Assembly (NCBI GenBank): GCA_001314845.1
Contig: LJZQ01000008.1
Location: 1 to 64,000, forward strand
Length of the DNA stretch: 64,000 nucleotides
Source: Marinobacter excellens HL-55
Lineage (GTDB): Bacteria > Pseudomonadota > Gammaproteobacteria > Pseudomonadales > Oleiphilaceae
Reading direction: 5' to 3'
The notes under the pieces were generated by a model. The model searched no databases. It was not told where the DNA came from and worked only from the letters and a program-made list of their open reading frames with translations. The position numbers and the translations under genes are program-made. Shown here piece by piece: positions 1 through 7,928 of the stretch. Each line of letters starts with the position of its first letter. The first letter of the stretch is position 1.

Positions 1-480
1 ACCGACGAATACAACGGCGATTTCAACACCATTAAAAGCAACCTGAACCGCGCCATCGACGCCGTCAACAAGATGATTGAGGATGCAAACATGCTGTCGC
101 AAGCAGCGGTGGAAGGCGCACTGGACACCCGAGCCGATGCCACCAAGCACGAGGGCGACTTCCGGCGCATCGTCCAGGGCGTCAATGACACGCTAGATGC
201 CGTCATCGGGCCGTTGAACGTGGCCGCTGATTACGTGGACCGTATCTCCCGCGGCGAGATCCCCGAGCCCATCACCGACGAATACAACGGTGACTTCAAC
301 ACCATCAAAAATAACCTGAACCGCGCCATCGGCGCCGTCAACAAGATGATTGAAGACGCCAATATGCTGGCGCAGGCAGCTGTCGAGGGCGCACTGGATA
401 CCCGAGCCGATGCCACCAAGCACGAGGGCGACTTCCGGCGCATCGTTCAAGGCGTCAATGAAACCCTGGACGCTGTAATC
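1..480 (+). repeat. Tandem 273-bp repeat coding HAMP units
   Basis: The stretch beginning accgacgaatacaacgg at base 1 recurs at 274, and gagccgatgccaccaag at 131 recurs at 404, so the period is 273 bp (91 codons). The second unit is cut short after about 205 bp, where the sequence diverges. The two units are almost identical in protein, which indicates recent duplication or ongoing homogenisation. More units may lie upstream of the window. Confidence 0.9.
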
Positions 481-1614
481 GGCCCCATCAATGAAATCAT
501 GCGGGTTATGCAAGTAGTAGAGAGCGGCAAACTCTCAGAGCGCATACAGACTCCTTTCCGCGGCGATCTGCAGCGCCTGTCAGAATCCATCAATAACACA
601 TTGACGTCTGTGGTCGAACCCATCAATGATCTGATCGAAACAATGAGCGGTGTGGAAACAGGCGATTTAACCAGGCTCATTTCTGTCACTTGTAAAGGTG
701 ACATGGTTCAGCTCAAAGATGCCGTAAACAACACCATCAACAAACTCGAGCAAATGGCGATCGATATGAGGGTATCCGCCGATTCGCTCAACTCTGCTAC
801 CAAGCAGGTGAGCTCCACCGCCCATTCACTCAGCCAGGGCGCAAGTGAACAAGCCTCGAACGTTGTTCAAACAACATCCTCAGTTGAACAGATGACCGCC
901 TCTATCGCTCAGAACGCTGAGAACGCAAAGGTTACAGATGGTATTTCTCAGAAAGCGGCAAAAGAGGCGACGGAAGGCGGCGAGGCTGTTCAGAGAACCG
1001 TCAGTGCAATGAAAAGCATCGCAGAGAAGATCGGCATCATCGACGACATCGCTTATCAAACCAACTTGTTGGCATTGAATGCGGCGATTGAAGCGGCCAG
1101 GGCCGGTGACCATGGCAAAGGGTTTGCGGTGGTCGCCGCGGAAGTTCGCAAACTGGCAGAGAGAAGTCAGGTTGCGGCACAGGAAATCGGGGATCTTGCT
1201 TCAGGCTCGGTGGACCAGGCCGAGAAGGCAGGCCAACTGCTCGACGAAATGGTGCCATCAATCCAGAAAACCTCCGACCTGGTCCAAGAGATCAGCGCGG
1301 CATCTGATGAGCAGAGCATTGGTGCGAATCAAATCAACAGGGCCATGGACCAGCTGAACCAGATAACCCAGCAAAGTGCATCGTCCGCCGAAGAACTGGC
1401 GTCGACTGCGGAAGAAATGAACGCACAAGCAGAGCAACTGAAGCGGCAGATTGCCTTCTTCAAGGTTAACAATAACGCCTCTGCGGACACTATTGGTTTA
1501 ACCACCAGACCACCGGCTCCAAGAGCGCCGAAAGAGGTACATATGCCGCCGCCCCGAGCCCTGAATGGAAAAAACGGGCACACACATGATGAGGCGGAAT
1601 TTGGAGAGTTCTGA
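1..1614 (+). CDS. Methyl-accepting chemotaxis protein, tandem HAMP (5' partial)
   Basis: Chemoreceptor signalling protein that would couple to CheA/CheW. The reading frame is open from base 1, so the ORF-track start at 73 is internal and the sensor and membrane part lies outside the window. The visible part holds two nearly identical 91-residue HAMP-type units (DNA period 273 bp), a third diverged HAMP-like segment, and then a long coiled-coil signalling domain. The hairpin tip contains [18 protein letters not shown], the hallmark of the family. The C terminus ends in EFGEF, which fits the x-aromatic-x-x-F pattern of CheR/CheB-tethering pentapeptides; that tethering role is inference. A hairpin follows the stop. 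The ligand cannot be predicted because the sensor domain is missing. Confidence 0.93.
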   Translation, partial: TDEYNGDFNTIKSNLNRAIDAVNKMIEDANMLSQAAVEGALDTRADATKHEGDFRRIVQGVNDTLDAVIGPLNVAADYVDRISRGEIPEPITDEYNGDFNTIKNNLNRAIGAVNKMIEDANMLAQAAVEGALDTRADATKHEGDFRRIVQGVNETLDAVIGPINEIMRVMQVVESGKLSERIQTPFRGDLQRLSESINNTLTSVVEPINDLIETMSGVETGDLTRLISVTCKGDMVQLKDAVNNTINKLEQMAIDMRVSADSLNSATKQVSSTAHSLSQGASEQASNVVQTTSSVEQMTASIAQNAENAKVTDGISQKAAKEATEGGEAVQRTVSAMKSIAEKIGIIDDIAYQTNLLALNAAIEAARAGDHGKGFAVVAAEVRKLAERSQVAAQEIGDLASGSVDQAEKAGQLLDEMVPSIQKTSDLVQEISAASDEQSIGANQINRAMDQLNQITQQSASSAEELASTAEEMNAQAEQLKRQIAFFKVNNNASADTIGLTTRPPAPRAPKEVHMPPPRALNGKNGHTHDEAEFGEF

Positions 1615-1635
1615 CCACCATTGAAACCTTCCCCC

Positions 1636-1670
1636 AAAGCTTCCAGTCCTTTCGGATGGCTGGAAGCTTT
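1636..1670 (+). terminator. Hairpin after the chemoreceptor gene
   Basis: An 11-bp perfect stem (aaagcttccag / ctggaagcttt) with a 13-nt loop starts about 20 nt after the stop. It is not followed by a strong T run, so termination is likely but not certain. Confidence 0.55.
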
Positions 1671-1797
1671 GTAGGCCTTTCGACAGGTAGTGATTTAGCC
1701 GCTCTTCGTTGTCGTTTAAGCCAATGGCCATTAGCTGCGACAGTGTTGTGATAAGAAGACACAGAGGAGCCGACATATAGTCCACCGCATTTGCGCT

Positions 1798-2598
1798 TTG
1801 ATTTTCGTTGTTATCGCTGCGATACCCACACCCATATCAGCAGGAAACGAGTGGCAGGCCTACCCTGCCGACCTCGTCCAATACCATTACAAAGCCGAGA
1901 CGCTTGATAACCAGCATGAGGAGTACGTACAACTTCTCAGGCAAGCCTGGGCTTACCTCTTCAATGGCGAATTTAAACAAGCCAGAGATCTGGGCCTGGC
2001 GCTGGGCCCTGCCGGCTATTTTCCAGGTCTCTATGCCCAAGCGCTCTACGCCACACTGATCGAAACCGACCCAGAGTATCGGAAGACGCTGTTGGAGGAG
2101 GTAATCGCAAGAACAGATGAGATATTGCCAATGGCACCAGACCACCCAATGATTCGGTTCGGTAACACCTATGGCAAAGCCCGGATTCTGGAAAATCTAT
2201 CCGCGACCGAAGCAATGGCAACTGGATATACCTCAGATATCACCGGAGGACTGCAAGAACTGCTGGACGAGAACCCTGAGAATATCTATGCCATAGTGCT
2301 CTATGCTGGCGTTCAAGCAGGAATCATCGAAAAAGCTGGTAGTTTCATCGGCAGGGTCACCTACGGCGCACGTAAGTCGAGTATTGAGGAGCTTTGCCAA
2401 CGGGCATATGAAATTGCGCCTGGTTACCCAGGGCTCTACTACGAGCATGCCAGATCAGTCCAAAAGCTGGATGAAAAATCTGGCACTCAGCAAGCGCTGG
2501 AACACCTCCGTGCAATAGCCTCTATCGGCGCGGTCTCGGCAGAAGACGAGCTCATAAAACATCGGGCGGATTCGCTTACACACAAGCTCACCCGCTAA
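1798..2598 (+). CDS. Exported TPR-like hypothetical protein
   Basis: The protein of about 270 residues begins with a hydrophobic segment ending in PISA-GNEW, which reads as a Sec signal peptide, so it is probably periplasmic. The rest is helical with repeated A/L/Y patterns typical of tetratricopeptide-like folds, for example around LRQAWAYLFNGEFKQARDLG. No catalytic motif is visible. The start is uncertain. TTG at 1798 leaves the signal peptide without a basic n-region. The same frame stays open upstream to 1735, and an ATA at 1777, eight bases after agaggag, would give MVHRICALIF, a normal signal peptide. It overlaps the convergent GGDEF-EAL gene by 11 nt. Function unknown; scaffold or partner binding is the family expectation. 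Confidence 0.7.
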   Translation: MIFVVIAAIPTPISAGNEWQAYPADLVQYHYKAETLDNQHEEYVQLLRQAWAYLFNGEFKQARDLGLALGPAGYFPGLYAQALYATLIETDPEYRKTLLEEVIARTDEILPMAPDHPMIRFGNTYGKARILENLSATEAMATGYTSDITGGLQELLDENPENIYAIVLYAGVQAGIIEKAGSFIGRVTYGARKSSIEELCQRAYEIAPGYPGLYYEHARSVQKLDEKSGTQQALEHLRAIASIGAVSAEDELIKHRADSLTHKLTR

Positions 2599-4546
2599 GA
2601 GATTTCGCCACTACGGTGTCTGCAATTAACTCAGCTGCCTGCGGGTGGCCGAAAAAGTAACCCTGAAAAGCCGGGCACCCCAAGCCGAGCAGTATATCAA
2701 GCTCCTCGCGGGTCTCAACGCCTTCCGCTAGTGCGTTTAGTCCGGTGCTGCGTGCCAACGCGAGCATCATGGAGGCAATGGCCTCGTTGGTGCGCTCTTT
2801 AGTAATATCCCGAACGAATGACTGATCGATTTTTAGTTCATCAAAAGGCAACTCTTTAACATACCGAAGAGACGAATAACCCGTACCAAAATCATCCAGG
2901 GAAAACCGGACACCAAGCTCCTTTAGCCGCAGCATTTTGTCCGCCACCTGAACCAGGTCCTGAGCCAATGCGCTTTCAGTAACTTCCAGTTTCAGCCGGT
3001 TTGCAGGAGCACCAGACTCAGCCAATACCGCGGTAACCTCATCAACGAAAGATGCTTGCTTAAATTGCTCCGAACTCACGTTTACCGCGATGACAAGATT
3101 TGCCACCTCGCGATGACCAGCACTCCAAACAGCGAGTTGCCGGCACGCCTCATTCAGAACCCACTTACCGATCCCCAGAATCAGCCCATTCGCCTCTGCA
3201 AAGGGTATGAAGACTCCGGGCGACACCATTCCAACCCCCGGCCTATGCCAACGGATCAAAGCCTCAACACCGGTCGGAGTGCCTTGACAGTCAACTTGCA
3301 ACTGATAATTCAGCTTGAACTGCTGGTCCCGGATGGCCTGTCTGAGGGCCGAATCAAGATCTACACGTTCATTTATCGCTCGCTGAAGCTCGGTTGAAAA
3401 AAAGCAGCTTCGGTTCTTGCCGTCATCTTTGGCCTTGTACATCGATAACTCTGAGTGTCGCAGCACCTCGTCAAAACTTGAGGCATAGTTGTAAAACAAC
3501 GCCACGCCAATACTCGCCGTCAAAACTACATCTTGGTTATCAACTAAAAATGGCCGGCTGAGCATCTGATACACGCGCTCCACCAGAGTCTCCGCAGACT
3601 CTCTGGCACCTTGTTCAGTATTGCTGAGTTGGGGCGTGGCCAAAGCAAAAACATCGCCCTCAATCCGCGACAATGCCCCACCCGGCGGGACGATGTATTT
3701 GAGGCGCGATGCGACACCGGCTAGAAGCTTATCCCCCGTAGCGTGACCTTCTGCGTCGTTGATCACACGAAAATCATCCAGATCAATCAGGAAAAAACCA
3801 CCGAAACACTCTCTCTCGCTACTGAACTCAATAAACCGCCCTACAACATCTCGGAAGGACTGGCGGACCATAAGCCCCGTTAGCTCGTCAACAATACGGT
3901 CATCCTCATTGCTGTTGGCGACTATTAACAGTTCAGATGTGGCGTCACTCGGACTCCCTAGCGAACCATCGTCGGCGCCTCGGTCGATGTCATCCAGAGC
4001 GCATCCGAGCAGCCCGCCAACGGTCCTTAAACACTCCAGTTCAACATCTAAAGGTTTGCCCGCATCTACCTCTAATGCGAGAGTCCCTGTCAAATAGCTA
4101 CTTCTACCCTTCAACGGCAAAAACAAAAGTTCATACTGGTAGTTGGCAACACTACTGCTTAGACGAGTGACGTCCAAATAATCCAGGACTGGAGACAGGC
4201 GCCTGAGCTCAGGCCAAAAATCGATAAAAGACACTTCAGAATGGTTGGGCCTTCCATTACTCCAAATGGCCCTTATGGTCAGTGCAGCATTATCGCCAGA
4301 GTCGCGCAGCAGAGCGCACCGGGTCCCGTGAAACAGCCTTCCGAGTTCCGCACAAATTAACTCTAGCTCAGACTCAGACCCTGTCTGCCAAAAATTGGTA
4401 ACGGACCTGGCTATGGCCAGCAATTCAGATGACCCTCTTCCCAGGAGGTCACCTGCGTTCTTGTTATCAATCATCCCGTCAGCCCCTTCGCCTACCCCAA
4501 CCACCTCCCTGCGGCAGATGTGGACCTTAATAGATGAGAAACACAC
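2588..4546 (-). CDS. GGDEF-EAL protein, probable c-di-GMP phosphodiesterase
   Basis: A cytoplasmic protein of 652 residues with no membrane segment. A GAF-like N-terminal region (about 35-195) is followed by a GGDEF domain (about 215-385) and an EAL domain (about 400-645). The GGDEF signature is degenerate (RIEGDVF at about 294-300), so cyclase activity is unlikely and the domain may be regulatory. The EAL domain looks intact: EALIRW, NVSSEQF, LEVTESAL, DDFGTGYSSL, KIDQSFV, EGVET and QGYFFG are present, consistent with hydrolysis of c-di-GMP. The track start is GTG with tgagg just upstream; an ATG at 4474 (MIDNKN) after gaagggg is an equally good start and would remove 24 residues. c-di-GMP proteins commonly control exopolysaccharide and motility, which fits the neighbourhood. 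Confidence 0.9.
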   Translation of the reverse strand: MCFSSIKVHICRREVVGVGEGADGMIDNKNAGDLLGRGSSELLAIARSVTNFWQTGSESELELICAELGRLFHGTRCALLRDSGDNAALTIRAIWSNGRPNHSEVSFIDFWPELRRLSPVLDYLDVTRLSSSVANYQYELLFLPLKGRSSYLTGTLALEVDAGKPLDVELECLRTVGGLLGCALDDIDRGADDGSLGSPSDATSELLIVANSNEDDRIVDELTGLMVRQSFRDVVGRFIEFSSERECFGGFFLIDLDDFRVINDAEGHATGDKLLAGVASRLKYIVPPGGALSRIEGDVFALATPQLSNTEQGARESAETLVERVYQMLSRPFLVDNQDVVLTASIGVALFYNYASSFDEVLRHSELSMYKAKDDGKNRSCFFSTELQRAINERVDLDSALRQAIRDQQFKLNYQLQVDCQGTPTGVEALIRWHRPGVGMVSPGVFIPFAEANGLILGIGKWVLNEACRQLAVWSAGHREVANLVIAVNVSSEQFKQASFVDEVTAVLAESGAPANRLKLEVTESALAQDLVQVADKMLRLKELGVRFSLDDFGTGYSSLRYVKELPFDELKIDQSFVRDITKERTNEAIASMMLALARSTGLNALAEGVETREELDILLGLGCPAFQGYFFGHPQAAELIADTVVAKSLSG

Positions 4547-4624
4547 AGTTCCTCAGTAAAGAGTAGACCATTAACGGTAATCAGCCATAACACCGTTCAA
4601 AAAACGCGACATGTAACCGAAAGC

Positions 4625-5332
4625 TCACGGCGTTGTTCGTGCAACCGAGATCAACAGCTCCCTCTGCTCTGACTCCAGACGATCGCACATTCGCTGTGCA
4701 AAGCGCTGCTGAGCAATATCTGTTGCAGCGTCTCTCAAACTGAAGTACTTATCCTGTAATTCTAGATTGTGCTGCATGCAAATCTGAAGACGCTCAGCAT
4801 CCCCACCCAAATCCTTGGACCAAGACAAACCGACGGACTTTTCGCGAAACAACGAGCGATCAGGCTCCCGACCGTTTTTTATCGCCATCACGATTTCTGT
4901 AAGCTCAACAATCGTCGTTATATCTTCAGCCAGATAGTCTGCCGTCAAAAGTTGTAAGCGCTTATAGGCAAAAGGTGCGGGCAAATCCGGGGGCACCCCG
5001 TCCCACATCGCAGATTGATGAGCATCGTTCCCGTAGCGATCGCCGACCGCTTTCATGGAGGGCCCAACAACGTTGCTCCAAGTGCCATCATCTATGCACT
5101 CTGCAGGGTTAACACCCTTCAACACCAAAAACAGAATGGACACTGGCTGATGGTTTATAACTTCCTGGCCTCTGAGCAAAGCCGCGCGTGCCTCATTGTC
5201 ATCCGACGTAACTTTTATAAGCCTACGACTGCCATCTTTCTCGTATATCAAATGAATGAAACTTTCTAAGTCGACTTCGTATCGATCTGGGCAATCAGCG
5301 AGGGAGAAGAATCCCCGTTCCAAACGTGCCAT
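4625..5332 (-). CDS. Hypothetical protein
   Basis: A protein of 235 residues that I do not recognise. It is soluble, has no signal peptide or membrane segment, and its C-terminal half is strongly helical (LQICMQHNLELQDKY and onward). It starts 4 bp after the stop of the upstream gene (5337-5768), so the two are almost certainly one transcript. The spacing suggests a functional pair. The region is of ordinary base composition. Confidence 0.65.
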   Translation of the reverse strand: MARLERGFFSLADCPDRYEVDLESFIHLIYEKDGSRRLIKVTSDDNEARAALLRGQEVINHQPVSILFLVLKGVNPAECIDDGTWSNVVGPSMKAVGDRYGNDAHQSAMWDGVPPDLPAPFAYKRLQLLTADYLAEDITTIVELTEIVMAIKNGREPDRSLFREKSVGLSWSKDLGGDAERLQICMQHNLELQDKYFSLRDAATDIAQQRFAQRMCDRLESEQRELLISVARTTP

Positions 5333-5336
5333 CAGT

Positions 5337-5768
5337 CTAATCCCCCAAAACGAAATCGATTTGGTCTATCAGTTCGCTCCAGTTGTCCTCAGCAAGCACG
5401 CCTGCCTCTATACAAAAGGCACAATGACGCTTCTTGCACGTTTCCGTGTCATGGATCAGGACTCCATTATCCAGCTTGGGTGCAAACTCTCTGATGTCTC
5501 GCGGCGGCACGGATTGTAAATACTCATGCAGAGCCGTTTCAGCCAATATTTCGGTCGCAAACGGCCCCAAATCGCCCTCGTCCCTGGTCAGCGCAAACCA
5601 CCCAACGGATGTACTTACCAGGCGAGAGCTGTGCGACCTAACGAACTTGGAACGTTCAGGAAACTCTGCGACCTCTGCAGTACTACTGACATCCCCCCGT
5701 GTATGCGCAGGGGGCGCAATTGGGTCTTTCGAAGTGTCTTTGCTTCGCCTGGAGAATAACTTCGCCAT
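5337..5768 (-). CDS. Hypothetical protein with a Cys cluster
   Basis: A protein of 143 residues and unrecognised family. The N terminus is short and basic (MAKLFSRRSKD), followed by a low-complexity linker. The C-terminal half holds a compact cysteine set, CKKRHCAFC (C-x4-C-x2-C), preceded by two histidines within about 12 residues, which could bind a metal. It is the first gene of a two-gene unit with 4625-5332. An imperfect inverted repeat (attgt-N7-acaat, about 5815-5835) and AT-rich sequence lie just upstream and may carry the promoter. Confidence 0.6.
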   Translation of the reverse strand: MAKLFSRRSKDTSKDPIAPPAHTRGDVSSTAEVAEFPERSKFVRSHSSRLVSTSVGWFALTRDEGDLGPFATEILAETALHEYLQSVPPRDIREFAPKLDNGVLIHDTETCKKRHCAFCIEAGVLAEDNWSELIDQIDFVLGD

Positions 5769-5920
5769 GTATCACCAAAATAGGTTCATGAACGCCACTG
5801 AAAACTTCTAGTTAATTGTATAATACACAATATGCCGTACTTTTTACGAATAGAAAATAACAATGGCCTTGAGCTAATGCCACAGATCTGATTTTAGGTG
5901 ATAGCTTGGACTAACAAGAA

Positions 5921-5945
5921 GCCCCTCCGGAAGAGGGGCGAGGGG
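5921..5945 (-). terminator. Terminator downstream of mvaT
   Basis: The stem gcccctc / gaggggc with a 5-nt loop lies about 75 nt past the mvaT stop. On the minus strand it is followed by a T-rich stretch (ttcttgtt). Probable intrinsic terminator. Confidence 0.55.
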
Positions 5946-6015
5946 CGAATCACTGCCGAACGAATTTTCTGATGACCGTTTCCGTAACCCAAAAGCGACT
6001 CGCCTCCGAAGTAGC

Positions 6016-6381
6016 TTAGTCCTGCTGCCAACTCTGAACAGCTTCTTTGCCGTGCTTCTCACGCCAATCGTTCAAAGTTTTATGGTTGCCGCCGCGAGTC
6101 TTGACTAATTCACCAGTATGGGGATTTTTGTAGGTTTTCATTGGGCGCTTGGCACGAGTAACAGGCGCATCAACTTTAGTCCCTGTTAAAGATGGATCAA
6201 TCGCTGCCAGAATCTGAAACACATCCTTAGGCGATTTTCCATATTCCTGCATTAGAGCACGAACCTTGTTTTCAAATTCAAGTTCGCTTTTCAGCGCCTG
6301 ATCCTCTTCAAGCTTTTCAAGCTCAGCAGCCAGCTTTTCCATAAGCTGTTTCTTTTGGTAGTAATCGTTAATCTTTGCCAT
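6016..6381 (-). CDS. mvaT: MvaT-family H-NS-like nucleoid protein
   Basis: A DNA-binding nucleoid protein that in this family coats AT-rich DNA and silences horizontally acquired genes. The chosen ATG at 6381 (MAKINDYYQKK) gives 121 residues, the usual length; the longer ORF in the track adds 25 unlikely residues. An aaggt ribosome site lies upstream. The N-terminal half (about 5-55) is a charged coiled coil for oligomerisation. The C terminus contains YKNPHTGEL and RGGNHKTLNDW, the diagnostic DNA-binding motif of MvaT/MvaU. It is monocistronic, with a hairpin after the stop. The AT-rich polysaccharide genes at about 30-38 kb are plausible targets, which is inference. Confidence 0.9.
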   Translation of the reverse strand: MAKINDYYQKKQLMEKLAAELEKLEEDQALKSELEFENKVRALMQEYGKSPKDVFQILAAIDPSLTGTKVDAPVTRAKRPMKTYKNPHTGELVKTRGGNHKTLNDWREKHGKEAVQSWQQD

Positions 6382-6493
6382 GTAAGTAAAACCTTCTTCG
6401 ATGGATTTTAATAAAAATGATTCTACAGATAAACTCACGCAATCATAATAAATCATTCACAAATTGGCAAAACAAAACTCTTACGGCCAATTA

Positions 6494-6528
6494 ATAAAAA
6501 AAGCCCGACAGCAATGCCGGGCTTTTCA
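6494..6528 (-). terminator. Intrinsic terminator at the end of the polysaccharide region
   Basis: On the minus strand the stem aaaagcccg / cgggctttt is followed by an unbroken T run. It lies about 65 nt after the tviB stop, beyond the GGGGTC-type element, and closes the tviB transcript. Confidence 0.85.
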
Positions 6529-6532
6529 ACGA

Positions 6533-6588
6533 TGGGGGGCAAACCCCTGTACATTTCATACCACCAAATGTCTTGGGGTCTGCCCCAG
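6533..6588. repeat. GGGGTC-type palindromic element, copy a
   Basis: A 56-bp element made of two short palindromes, ggggNcaNacccc-like and ggggtctgcccc, facing each other across acattt ... aaatgt. It ends 2 bp from the tviB stop. Copy b at the other end of the gene has the same architecture. REP-like, dispersed; the mobilising enzyme is not in the window. Confidence 0.75.
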
Positions 6589-6590
6589 TT

Positions 6591-7853
6591 TTACAGGCGC
6601 AAATCGGCTTGCCCCAATGGCAATACACCTTTCAAATCAAACAAAACACCATTGCTATTGGTATAACTACGTAATTCGTCCGCATTCAAAGCCGCATATT
6701 CCCTGTGCGGAACCGCGAGCAAGACGGCATTGTAGTTTCCTTTAGCCGGCTCTGGCACCAAAGAAATACCATATTCATGCTCAGCCTCGGCGTTATCGGC
6801 CCAGCAATCGGTAACATCCACCTGGCAGCCATAATCCTGAAGTTCGCGCACTACATCAATCACACGGGTATTGCGCAAATCCGGGCAATTCTCTTTAAAG
6901 GTAAAGCCCATAATCAAAATCCGGGAACCGGCAATCGTATGGCCTTTTTTAATCATCACCTTCACCAGGGCCGAAGCAGCATAAGGCCCCATATTGTCAT
7001 TCACCCGGCGCCCGGCAAGAATAATCTCCGGGTTATAGCCAATCGCCTGAGCTTTATGGGTGAGATAATAAGGGTCCACCCCAATACAATGTCCCCCTAC
7101 AAGGCCAGGTTTAAAGGGCAAAAAATTCCATTTGGTTCCGGCGGCGGCCAATACCTCATTGGTATCAATCTTCAAACGCGCAAAAATCATCGACAACTCA
7201 TTCATCAATGCAATGTTCAAATCACGCTGAGTATTTTCAATTACCTTGGCAGCTTCTGCGACCTTAATAGAGCTCGCTTTGTGGGTACCGGCGGTGATGA
7301 TATCCGCGTACAGGGCGTCAACTTCTTCAGCAATCTCGGGCGTAGAGCCAGACGTCACCTTCATGATCGTTGTTACCCGGTGCTCTTTATCACCCGGGTT
7401 GATCCGCTCCGGGCTATAACCGGCGAAGAAATCCTGGTTAAAGGCAAGGCCAGATAACTTCTCCAGCACCGGCACACACACTTCTTCGGTAGCGCCTGGG
7501 AACACCGTGGATTCGTAAATCACAATGTCGCCCTTCTTCAACACCTTACCCACACTCTCACTGGCTTTCACCAGCGGCGTCAGGTCGGGAGATTTGTATT
7601 CATCAATGGGCGTAGGCACCGTCACAATGTAGATCTGGCACTCCGCAATGCCCTCCAGCGAATCCGTGAAGGACAGGTGCTTCGCTGCCACCAACTCATC
7701 CGCAGACACCTCACGGGTAAAATCCACCCCATTCTTAAGCTCGGCAATACGCTTGCTGTTGATATCAAAACCAACCACCTCGCGCTTCTCACCAAAGGCC
7801 ACAGCCAAAGGCAATCCCACATAACCCAAGCCAATAACACCAATCCTTTTCAT
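6591..7853 (-). CDS. tviB: TviB-type UDP-GlcNAc C6 dehydrogenase, copy 1
   Basis: NAD-dependent UDP-N-acetylhexosamine 6-dehydrogenase that makes a UDP-uronic acid for polysaccharide assembly (TviB/WbpA family). The 420 residues match the family length. Visible features are the Rossmann motif GLGYVG near the N terminus, [18 protein letters not shown], the catalytic-cysteine motif [12 protein letters not shown] and [15 protein letters not shown] place the start at ATG 7853 (MKRIGVIG) with gggagg six bases upstream; the 16 extra residues in the ORF track come from the palindromic element. It is roughly four-fifths identical by eye to the copy at 28189-29451. The gene lies outside the tight polysaccharide operon and is bracketed by palindromic elements a and b, which suggests duplication and transposition of the gene. 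Confidence 0.93.
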   Translation of the reverse strand: MKRIGVIGLGYVGLPLAVAFGEKREVVGFDINSKRIAELKNGVDFTREVSADELVAAKHLSFTDSLEGIAECQIYIVTVPTPIDEYKSPDLTPLVKASESVGKVLKKGDIVIYESTVFPGATEEVCVPVLEKLSGLAFNQDFFAGYSPERINPGDKEHRVTTIMKVTSGSTPEIAEEVDALYADIITAGTHKASSIKVAEAAKVIENTQRDLNIALMNELSMIFARLKIDTNEVLAAAGTKWNFLPFKPGLVGGHCIGVDPYYLTHKAQAIGYNPEIILAGRRVNDNMGPYAASALVKVMIKKGHTIAGSRILIMGFTFKENCPDLRNTRVIDVVRELQDYGCQVDVTDCWADNAEAEHEYGISLVPEPAKGNYNAVLLAVPHREYAALNADELRSYTNSNGVLFDLKGVLPLGQADLRL

Positions 7854-7865
7854 TAATCCTCCCAT

Positions 7866-7924
7866 TTTGGGGACAGACCCCAAGACATTTTGATCGGTCA
7901 AATGTTCTGGGGTCTGACCCCAAA
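7866..7924. repeat. GGGGTC-type palindromic element, copy b
   Basis: ggggacagacccc and ggggtctgacccc are arranged head to head across agacattt ... aaatgttct. The element sits between the MBL gene stop (4 bp away) and the tviB ribosome site, so it could form a large hairpin in the leader of tviB. Confidence 0.85.
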
Positions 7925-7928
7925 TCTG

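Noticed and set aside
6705-7457. Plus-strand ORF of 250 aa
   Set aside because: Antisense shadow of tviB copy 1; the same shadow appears opposite copy 2 (28303-28944).
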